The translations under genes and the position numbers were made by a program. Shown here one piece after another: positions 26,102 to 32,520 of a stretch of DNA of 32,520 nucleotides. The stretch is taken from positions 1-32,520 of the forward strand of contig CAAECI010000122.1 of assembly GCA_900754255.1 (NCBI GenBank), read 5' to 3'. This DNA is from an uncultured Succinivibrio sp. (GTDB lineage Bacteria; Pseudomonadota; Gammaproteobacteria; Enterobacterales; Succinivibrionaceae). The notes below the pieces were generated by a model. It was given only the letters and a program-made list of their open reading frames with translations. It made no database searches and was not told the DNA's origin. The stretch's first letter is position 1; the number at the start of each line of letters is the position of its first letter.

Positions 26102-27037
26102 TTAGGGTAACTGGTCCGCCCGTCTTCGAGACAGATCTGGCTCAAAGCTTGGAGCTATTCTTGAGGCAAGTTCCAATACAGAGCGAATGCGTTTGTCTTT
26201 TTTGTTTTTTTTCAGGCAACAGAGAGCTACACGAAAGTCTGCCCAGGGAAGCTCTCGGAGAATAAATACATCGTTACGGAAAGGGGAAATATCGTAAACA
26301 AGGCGGGGAACCACGGATACGCCGAAACCAAGTGCCGTCAGACTTAAAATTCCTTCGTGACCCGCTATTTCCGAGTAAATGTTAGGGGAAATTCCTTGAG
26401 AAGAAAACCATTTCTCAACTTCATAACGCAATTGCCCGCCTTCTGGCATTACAAAAGGAACGCTCTCCAGATTGAAGGAGGAATAATCAGAACCTGCACC
26501 ATCAAAACGAGGTTTCTTCGGCGCAATTAGAATTAGAGGGAAGGTAACCAAATCAACGTAGTTTAAATCTGATGGAATTTCGTTTGGCAGAGCACTGATT
26601 GCAAAGTCCAAATTTTGCTGAGATTTCAAACGAAATATCGATTCAGCAGGATCGCCCGTTTCGATTTTTATTTCAAGATTAGGCGCTACCAAGTGCAACT
26701 CGTTTAGTAGTCTAGGAATGAATAAATAACAAGCTGTAACCGAGCAAAAAATACGAATTGTTCCAGTAACAGCATTTGGATCTGTGTGCAAGGAACTTTC
26801 CAAATCGGAGTATTCGTTAAGTGTTTTTCTGGCAAAACGTTCGAATTTATGACCGGCCTCAGTGATCACAACTCCTTTTTTATCTCGAATACAAAGTTTT
26901 GTCTTCAGCTCTTCCTCGAGCTTGTTTAAAGTACGGCTCAGAGTTGAAGGACTTACATGACAAAGTGAAGCCGTTCTCGTCAGATTGGACGTTTCACAAA
27001 GTCTTAAAAAAGTAGCGGCATCTTTGAGATCTAACAC
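26102..27037 (-). CDS. ilvY: LysR-type regulator IlvY, activator of ilvC
   Basis: Transcriptional activator of ilvC that responds to acetolactate or acetohydroxybutyrate. I chose the GTG at 27035-27037: AAGGA lies 7 bases upstream and the product (311 residues) starts MLDLKDAATFLRL, matching E. coli IlvY MDLRDLKTFLHL; the longer frame from a TTG at 27082 would run through the operator. The helix-turn-helix reads HVSPSTLSRTLNKLEEEL (residues about 27-44). The effector domain opens with the IlvY-like IFCSVTACYLFIPRLL and keeps GDPAES and GHEGILSLTALGFGVSVVP. Divergent orientation to ilvC confirms the assignment. Confidence 0.94.
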   Translation of the reverse strand: MLDLKDAATFLRLCETSNLTRTASLCHVSPSTLSRTLNKLEEELKTKLCIRDKKGVVITEAGHKFERFARKTLNEYSDLESSLHTDPNAVTGTIRIFCSVTACYLFIPRLLNELHLVAPNLEIKIETGDPAESIFRLKSQQNLDFAISALPNEIPSDLNYVDLVTFPLILIAPKKPRFDGAGSDYSSFNLESVPFVMPEGGQLRYEVEKWFSSQGISPNIYSEIAGHEGILSLTALGFGVSVVPRLVYDISPFRNDVFILRELPWADFRVALCCLKKNKKDKRIRSVLELASRIAPSFEPDLSRRRADQLP

Positions 27038-27066
27038 TAGGTCTTCCTTAAACTTAAATAATATAA

Positions 27067-27083
27067 ATTGCGAAATCTGCAAT
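27067..27083. promoter_or_regulatory. probable IlvY operator
   Basis: ATTGC and GCAAT form a perfect inverted repeat around 7 bases, giving the T-N11-A pattern expected of LysR-type regulators. The centre lies about 58 bases before the predicted ilvC start site and 38 bases before ilvY. A variant half site, AATCTGCTAT against AATCTGCAAT, recurs 41 bases on, touching the ilvC -10. Confidence 0.65.
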
Positions 27084-27120
27084 ACTGGTTAAATTATATT
27101 CCACTTTATAAAAAATCTGC

Positions 27121-27126
27121 TATTAT
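27121..27126 (+). promoter_or_regulatory. candidate -10 of the ilvC promoter
   Basis: TATTAT directly follows the second ATCTGC half site. The position 17 bases upstream (ATTCCA) is a poor -35, as expected for a promoter that needs IlvY. It would give a leader of about 50 bases. Confidence 0.5.
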
Positions 27127-27182
27127 GATTTTACCTTTTTAAAGGAACGAATTTCTTTTGTGATGAAACTGGAAGGTTTTAA

Positions 27183-28667
27183 ATGTCCCAGAATTATTTC
27201 AATACTCTTAATTTGCGCCAGAAACTGGCTCAGTTGGGATGCTGTGAACTTATGGACCGCAATGAGTTTGCCGACGGTTGTAATTTCCTGAAGGGAAAAA
27301 AGATCGTGATTGTAGGTTGCGGAGCTCAAGGTTTGAATCAGGGCTTGAACTTACGTGACTCTGGTCTTGACGTGTCCTATGCCTTGCGTCAAGCAGCCAT
27401 TGATGAGAAAAGAGCTTCTTTCAAGCGTGCGACGGAGAACGGTTTTAAGGTCGGCACCTATGCCGATTTGATCCCTACTGCTGACCTGGTTATTAATCTT
27501 ACTCCCGATAAACAACATGAAAATGTTGTTAATGCGGTTCAGCCTATGATGAAATCTGGTGCCGCCTTGGGATATTCTCACGGCTTCAATATAGTTGAGT
27601 TGGGAATGCAGGTGCGTAAGGATCTAACTGTTGTCATGGTCGCTCCTAAATCTCCTGGTACTGAGGTTCGTGAAGAATATCGCCGTGGTTTCGGTACTCC
27701 TACCCTTTTGGCAGTCCATCCTGAAAATGATCCTAACGGTGAAGGATGGGCCTATGCAAAGGCCTGGGCTTCCGGAATAGGCGGAGATAGAGCAGGTTGC
27801 CTGCGTTCTTCATTTGTTGCGGAAGTTAAGTCCGATCTAATGGGTGAGCAGACTATTTTGTGTGGCGTTTTGCAGGCAGCTACCGTTTTAATGTTTGACC
27901 GCATGGTTGAACAGGGGATGGATAAGGCTTATGCATGCAAACTGTTACAGTACGGCTGGGAAACTACTTGTGAAGCTTTGAAGCAGGGTGGTATTACCAA
28001 CATGCTTGATCGCTTGTCAAATCCTGCAAAAATAAAGGCATACTACTTGGCAGAAGAACTCAAGGTGATATGGAAGGATCTGTATTGCAAACATATGGAC
28101 GACATAGAGTCCGGAGAGTTCTCCCGTGTCATGATGGAAGACTGGGCTAATGGTGACGTTAAATTACATACTTGGAGAGAAAATTTTGCCAAGTGCGGAT
28201 TTGAGAATGCTCCTGCCTGCGATATCAAGATTTCAGAACAAGAATATTTTGATAAGAATATTCTTATGATTGCATTTGCCAAGGCTGGTATTGAGTTGGC
28301 TTTTGAGACCATGACTCGTTCTGGAATTTATCCTGAGTCTGCTTATTACGAATCGCTACATGAGTTGCCACTGATTGCCAATACCATTGCACGTCGTCGT
28401 TTGTACGAGATGAACATCGTAATTTCCGACACTGCAGAATACGGTAACTATTTGTTTGCCAATGCAGCAATTCCTATGTTAAAGGAGTTTATGTCCCGTC
28501 AGAATTTGGATGTTGAGGGCAAGGGCCTTGATGGAGACAACGGAGTTGATAACCTTGAACTTATCAAGATTAATGAAGCCATTCGTAATCATCCTATCGA
28601 GATTGTTGGTCGCAAATTGCGTGCTTACATGTCGGATATGAAGGAAATAACTGTAGGTAATAACTAA
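27183..28667 (+). CDS. ilvC: ketol-acid reductoisomerase, class II (long form)
   Basis: NADPH- and Mg2+-dependent isomeroreduction of acetolactate in valine, leucine and isoleucine synthesis. The 494 residues match the long class II form (E. coli 491) with duplicated C-terminal knotted domain. The Rossmann motif VGCGAQGLNQGLNLRDSG and the loop YALRQ are followed by NLTPDKQH, YSHGFNIVE and MVAPKSPGTEVREEY. The metal-binding segment is EVKSDLMGEQTILCG, with Asp and Glu in the usual positions, and ISDTAEYGNY comes late. AAGG lies 7 bases before the ATG. Complete, with a terminator behind it. Confidence 0.97.
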   Translation: MSQNYFNTLNLRQKLAQLGCCELMDRNEFADGCNFLKGKKIVIVGCGAQGLNQGLNLRDSGLDVSYALRQAAIDEKRASFKRATENGFKVGTYADLIPTADLVINLTPDKQHENVVNAVQPMMKSGAALGYSHGFNIVELGMQVRKDLTVVMVAPKSPGTEVREEYRRGFGTPTLLAVHPENDPNGEGWAYAKAWASGIGGDRAGCLRSSFVAEVKSDLMGEQTILCGVLQAATVLMFDRMVEQGMDKAYACKLLQYGWETTCEALKQGGITNMLDRLSNPAKIKAYYLAEELKVIWKDLYCKHMDDIESGEFSRVMMEDWANGDVKLHTWRENFAKCGFENAPACDIKISEQEYFDKNILMIAFAKAGIELAFETMTRSGIYPESAYYESLHELPLIANTIARRRLYEMNIVISDTAEYGNYLFANAAIPMLKEFMSRQNLDVEGKGLDGDNGVDNLELIKINEAIRNHPIEIVGRKLRAYMSDMKEITVGNN

Positions 28668-28694
28668 TCAGAGCCAAACAGTAAATAAAAAGAT

Positions 28695-28735
28695 GGGGCT
28701 TGTAAAAAGCGCCCCTCGGATTTTGTAATTTTTTT
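28695..28735 (+). terminator. terminator of ilvC
   Basis: GGGGC-N11-GCCCC stem begins 28 bases after the stop codon, followed by TTTTG and a run of seven T. A second, mutually exclusive pairing is possible (CTCGGATT 28715-28722 with AATCCGAG 28746-28753). Confidence 0.6.
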
Positions 28736-28757
28736 ATGACACACTAATCCGAGTTCT

Positions 28758-28785
28758 AAAGCCCGATCTAACTAGATCGGGCTTT
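28758..28785. terminator. strong 12-bp stem terminator at the 3' end of the intact transposase
   Basis: AAAGCCCGATCT-AACT-AGATCGGGCTTT is a perfect 12-base-pair stem with a 4-base loop. It touches the transposase stop codon on the minus strand and also lies behind ilvC, so it can stop transcription both ways and insulate the two units. Confidence 0.75.
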
Positions 28786-30715
28786 ATAATTGTTCCCAGT
28801 CTATATTCTCTAAATCGTCACTTTCGGTTTCATATTCATCGATTATTTCATCATCTGCGGCCACTTCGTTTTTATCAACGATGTATTTATGCTTGGCTTC
28901 GGGAATTGGGATCTCAACAGCATTGAGCAAAGCTCGATATTTTCCGCAGATCTCATCAAAGAAATATCCGTCCTTGTACATGGTGATCATAATGGTATTC
29001 AGTTCATCCAAGATCCTTGAGAGGGATTTGGCAGAAAGTTTTATACGATCTTTCTTGGCTGCATCGGTTTTTTCATATTCCTTAATACGATTGTTTAAGA
29101 TCATCATGAGGGAGGCGCCAATCACTTGGCAAAGAAATTTTCCTTGGAAGGCCTTGTCGGAGGAGGAATAAATGCGATTGAAGCGGAGATGATCTTTAAA
29201 GATCTGAAAGTTTCCTTCAACAGTTTGTCTTCTCTGATAGTCGAACAAGGCTTTGTGAGGATCTGCTTCGCTGTTACTCAACAACACCATGATCCCGTCA
29301 TACTTGACGCGGCGGTCTATAAGCTCGGAGGAAATTAAGGCATAGCCTTTAGAGTCGAACTTACAATAACGGTCAATGAATTTTTGTTTATGTTCGAGGT
29401 TGATCTCAGCAAGCATGGAGGGCGAAACCTCCGCATGCTTCTTATAAAGCTCATCCACCTGAGCATTATATTCATCGCGGGCATCTGCGGTATTGGCTTT
29501 GATCAGGGCACGATGATCCTGTCGGATCTGCTCGTCAAAGAACATATGCACGTAGATGTCGACGCTCCCCCTGTTGCTTTTCTTTTTCCCTTCTACGGGA
29601 TAGTCATCGTATTTATATTCGACCTTTACCGTATGCATATGCTGAGAGGTATAACGGTCGAGGGAATTGTCATCCATAAGAGCGTCGTAATTTTCATCAA
29701 TTACGTCTTTGATCCATGAGGAGCGTAGCATGGAGCGCATAACGAAATTATATTTATGCAATAAAAACAATTGGAGATTGTCTTCAGAGTCGTAGCCACG
29801 ATCTGTAACAAAAATAAGCTCCGGCTTAAATTCCTCTTCCGCTTTAATGTTTGAATACATGATCTTAAGCTCGGAAAGTAAATTTTTTACCGTGCTTACG
29901 TCAACCACATTACCTTTGTAGGTTTTAGCATAGATAGGCAGCCCGTTTGCTTCATCACAAACCAGCAGATAGTTGATTTGGGGTAAAGCGTCTCCGTCTT
30001 TATTATGACCGTATTCTTTTTGAGACAGATTTTGCGAATAAGTAGAAATGGAAGTGGAGTCTAAAGCAACAAACACCTTCTTATAAAAATCCTCTCCGAA
30101 CCTACGGTAATATCCGCGATTTAAGGCATTGAAGAAGTGCATCACCTCGTCATAGGTTACGGATTTAAAAAGTCTTGAGATTTGAGCATCGTTGAGCGTT
30201 CTCCCCCAAGGGAGCCAAGTAATTTTAGAGAAGGGCTCATAGTAATGCATGGCATTGCTTCTCTTTAAAATCATATAAATGGCAATGGAAGCCAATTTAA
30301 GATGTCGTTTGTAAGTCCCGAAAGCTTCCTTTAATGCATCCCCAATCCCTATTTGTCCCATCAATGTCTGTAAGGCCCAAGAAGCCCCGGCCAGTTTCTT
30401 TTCCAAAGGTCGTTCAGTAACGGCTGAGAATTCCTCCTCATCTGCACATTTGAATTCAAAGCCTTTTGCCGTCCAATAGGTAACGAAATTCTCAAGCTCT
30501 GGGTGTTCATCCAAAAAGAATTGCTTGAATTTTACAATCCCGTACTTTTCCCCGCCCGTAACCGTACCAATGGTTTTCTGACTGTCCCTGACGGAGCGTT
30601 TCTTTACCTTGTCGTAATGATGGGTATAGGTTTGAACATAGTAGTAGGTACCGCTTTTATTGGAGACAATACCTAGCTTGGCGCGGGGAAGCTTTGGAAA
30701 CGATATTTGGGACAT
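28784..30715 (-). mobile_element. intact DDE transposase of an IS4-superfamily (IS1634-like) insertion sequence
   Basis: The 643-residue transposase is uninterrupted. Catalytic residues can be placed: Asp219 in VALDSTSIS, Asp305 in FVTDRGYDSEDN and Glu500 in RRQTVEGNFQIFK. The typical GHNKDGDALPQINYLLV and GNVVDVSTV lie between the first two. An acidic tail (DDEIIDEYETESDDLENIDW) closes the protein. AGGTG precedes the ATG by about 5 bases. It differs throughout from the broken transposase at 23671 and is not a second copy. Terminal inverted repeats and target duplication were not resolved, so only the coding span is given; the element likely extends into 28740-30880. It sits between ilvC and the diguanylate cyclase gene. 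Confidence 0.85.
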
Positions 30716-30730
30716 GTAACACCTAGGCTA

Positions 30731-30748
30731 TCTCATATAAATATGAGA
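30731..30748. repeat. palindrome in the leader of the intact transposase
   Basis: TCTCATAT-AA-ATATGAGA, perfect 8-base arms, 15 bases before the transposase start. Minus-strand TATAAA (near 30750) could be the -10 of its promoter, so the palindrome would fall in the leader, where it may limit expression or bind a repressor. Confidence 0.45.
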
Positions 30749-30770
30749 TTTTATATCACGAACAAAAGAA

Positions 30771-30798
30771 AAGGAATACCCCTAAAGACGCATTCCTT
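30771..30798. terminator. hairpin between the diguanylate cyclase and the transposase
   Basis: AAGGAAT-N14-ATTCCTT stem with T-rich sequence on both sides (TTCTTTTG after it on the minus strand, CTTTTTTTC on the plus strand). It is a plausible terminator for the minus-strand cyclase gene that ends at 30877; the long loop makes it weak. Confidence 0.4.
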
Positions 30799-30876
30799 CA
30801 ACTTTTTTTCTGTTTGATATTATTCTTGAATTCTATATGGCATATCTTTCTCTAAAATTGGAAGTTTCCTTTTCTT

Positions 30877-32403
30877 TTAACTTAGAACCAACGTTTGAGT
30901 ATCGATTTCATTTTTTTTCGCTTCATACATGCATCCGTCGGCAGCATTAATGAGCAAATCTAAATGGTGATCACCGCTTGCGCTGAAGACTGCTCCCAAG
31001 GAAGCGTTTAGACCATTTATAGGTTTGTGTTCAAATTCTGTTTTTATCGTTGTGGATAATTGTGATAAAAAATTGTCCAAATCATTTAGTTTCAGACCTT
31101 TTAAATAAATTACAAATTCGTCTCCGCCGTATCTAGAGAATACAAAATTTGGTCCTTTAAATATTTGCTTTAAAATCTCAGCTATGTCTTTTAGCGCTTG
31201 GTCTCCTGCATCATGGCCGTAATCATCATTCAATTGTTTGAATTTATTGAGATCCATGAAAATCAATCCTTCTGACAGACCGTTTTCCCTGATTTGTTGA
31301 ACTTTATAGTAAAAGAACCTGCGATTTCCTATGCCTGTTAATGCATCAGTCATAGCCTGTTTTTCAAATGTTTTAGTCCTTATTCGATCAATAGTTACAT
31401 CTTGAAAAGTTAAAAGATATCCTAAGCTTTTGCCAAACACATCCTTAAGTTCGGACTCGTTAACAGAAAACCATTGCTTGTTACCGCCGTAATTTTTTAC
31501 CATCTCATGATGTGCGTTGGTAGTTATTACATCCTGCCAGCCATCTGAATACAATCTGTTTTTTATATCGTTAATATTTTTTTCAGTACCAACTTTTCCA
31601 TCACTACGGGCTGTAAGTTCTCTGAATTTTTGGTTTGAATTACGAATCATTCCTTTTTCATCATAAAGAACTATCCCGAAAGGCATTTGTTCAATTACCA
31701 TTTGAATCTCCGAGCTAAGATTCAAAATATCGGTGACATCTGTGGCAATTCCAACTGTTCCTACAACGCCTCCGAACTCATCCTTGAGAGGAGCTTTCGT
31801 TGTCCGTAATCGGCGCATTCCTTGTTTGGTTTTTACAGTCTCGTCGAAGATACCGCTTTTACCACTGTTCATTACAGTTTCTTCGGTTTCAAGACAAACG
31901 TATTCACCTTTTTGATACTCGCTGTAATCCAGATCCCAAATATAGTAATGGCCTCGACCTCTGATTTGCTCGCGGGTTTTCCCCACAGCTTTACAAAAGC
32001 TTTGATTAACATCAATGTGTTTACCGATTTTATCCTTCACCCAGATCAAAGCGTCGGAGTTATCAATGATTGCTTCCATGTATTTGTGCTGGAGCACACA
32101 ATCATGGCGTAAAGAAAATTCCTGTAATAAAGTTTTGAAACGCAATTTTATTCCGTGCAGGTCTTTTTCCATAAGCCAACGATCGGATATGTAGTTCCAA
32201 AAAGATTCCGAAATGATATCTTGCGGCTTAGTAACAAGGATCTCATGTGAATTAACGGTGTGGCATTGATGGAGACTATTTGCCAAACTTATTTGTTCTA
32301 TGTTTAAAAAATAAACGTCACAAGTCCCTTGGTCGTTGGCTTCAAGAAACTCAACTGTACAATTTTCAGGAATTGAAACGGTCCGCAAAGCTTGAAAAAA
32401 CAC
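30877..32403 (-). CDS. PAS-PAS-GGDEF diguanylate cyclase
   Basis: Predicted cytoplasmic enzyme making cyclic di-GMP from two GTP. Residues about 105-225 and 230-340 are two PAS-like sensor domains (IIDNSDALIWVKDK...GIATDVTD and VIEQMPFGIVLYDEKG...LLTFQDVT). The GGDEF domain follows from about 348 (MTDALTGIGNRRFF), with DLNKFKQLNDDYGHDAGD and an intact RYGGDEF (GGDEF at 426-430). The RxxD inhibitory site expected just before it is absent (GPNF). The N-terminal 100 residues alternate strands and helices and contain LVTKP, a possible degenerate receiver. The GTG start has no good ribosome site, and the frame stays open 15 codons further up (to 32448) without a standard start, so the true N-terminus is uncertain. 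No membrane segment. Confidence 0.88.
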   Translation of the reverse strand: MFFQALRTVSIPENCTVEFLEANDQGTCDVYFLNIEQISLANSLHQCHTVNSHEILVTKPQDIISESFWNYISDRWLMEKDLHGIKLRFKTLLQEFSLRHDCVLQHKYMEAIIDNSDALIWVKDKIGKHIDVNQSFCKAVGKTREQIRGRGHYYIWDLDYSEYQKGEYVCLETEETVMNSGKSGIFDETVKTKQGMRRLRTTKAPLKDEFGGVVGTVGIATDVTDILNLSSEIQMVIEQMPFGIVLYDEKGMIRNSNQKFRELTARSDGKVGTEKNINDIKNRLYSDGWQDVITTNAHHEMVKNYGGNKQWFSVNESELKDVFGKSLGYLLTFQDVTIDRIRTKTFEKQAMTDALTGIGNRRFFYYKVQQIRENGLSEGLIFMDLNKFKQLNDDYGHDAGDQALKDIAEILKQIFKGPNFVFSRYGGDEFVIYLKGLKLNDLDNFLSQLSTTIKTEFEHKPINGLNASLGAVFSASGDHHLDLLINAADGCMYEAKKNEIDTQTLVLS

Positions 32404-32444
32404 CTCGTTTTCAAAACAGATTTTTATTCTTATTATTTTCGTAA

Positions 32445-32520
32445 CTATTCAGAACCCTGACCAAGAATGATCTCTGCACGGCCGTTGAAAGCAGCAGTCA
32501 ATGCAGTAAAAGCATCGATG
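32445..32520 (-). CDS. C-terminal end of an unidentified gene, cut by the window edge
   Basis: A minus-strand frame open from the window end to a TAG at 32445-32447 reads DAFTALTAAFNGRAEIILGQ followed by GSE. The composition looks like a real protein tail. It ends 41 bases before the GTG assigned to the cyclase and would overlap the cyclase frame if that begins further upstream, suggesting co-transcription. Too short to identify. Confidence 0.45.
   Translation of the reverse strand, partial: IDAFTALTAAFNGRAEIILGQGSE

Noticed and set aside
23671..30715. Idea that the two transposases are copies of one insertion sequence forming a composite transposon around ilvYC
   Set aside because: Their translated sequences differ throughout, including around each catalytic residue, so they are different elements; no shared ends were found.
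28668..30876. Possible terminal repeats of the intact insertion sequence (AAACAGTAAATAAA near 28688 against AAACAGAAAAAAA near 30810, inverted)
   Set aside because: The match is mostly A-runs, the adjoining bases do not give a target duplication, and it falls away quickly.
1..32520. CRISPR arrays, tRNA or rRNA genes
   Set aside because: No regularly spaced repeats, tRNA-like cloverleaf ends or rRNA segments were seen on reading through the window.

Overview
This window looks like an AT-leaning chromosome segment of a gammaproteobacterium. The evidence is the linked def-fmt-rsmB-trkA block, the yrdD-tsaC-aroE block, the divergent ilvY/ilvC pair with a long (class II) ketol-acid reductoisomerase, rsmJ, and a DnaE with a degenerate PHP site of the gammaproteobacterial kind. 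Gene order resembles Escherichia but is thinned (dprA and smg absent from their usual place) and rearranged. A gut anaerobe such as a member of Succinivibrionaceae is my guess from style only; nothing here proves it.

Layout. (1) Positions 128-5888, minus strand: def, fmt, rsmB, trkA and trkH, tightly packed or overlapping, as one translation-initiation, rRNA-modification and potassium-uptake operon. (2) Positions 5988-9530, plus strand: a topoisomerase-type zinc-ribbon protein, then purE, tsaC, aroE and rsmJ, the last four translationally coupled. (3) Positions 9568-16232, minus strand: lgt, glmU, glmS (lipoprotein lipidation and UDP-GlcNAc supply), followed by a MelB-type transporter fused to a fructose/mannitol-type PTS EIIA domain, and an overlapping ModA-like secreted binding protein. 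(4) Positions 16372-17555, plus strand: a small three-helix membrane protein coupled to a Sfp-type phosphopantetheinyl transferase. (5) Minus strand: dnaE (17560-21243) and pgi (21493-23148). (6) Positions 23217-26101: a mobile-element graveyard holding a TnpB remnant, two related hairpin ends and a frameshifted IS4-superfamily transposase. (7) ilvY and ilvC with their shared regulatory region. (8) A second, intact and unrelated-looking IS4-superfamily transposase (28784-30715). (9) A PAS-PAS-GGDEF diguanylate cyclase, and the C-terminal tail of another minus-strand gene cut by the window edge.

The most unusual item is the pair at 9568-12125. The MelB-fold protein has, by eye alignment, lost the aspartates that bind cation and sugar in E. 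coli MelB, yet keeps an EIIA domain with its phosphorylatable histidine. It is co-translated with a ModA-like protein that has no modBC beside it and seems to lack the usual oxyanion ligands. This could be a repurposed PTS-linked uptake or sensing module. All family calls rest on reading translated sequence by eye; no database search was run.
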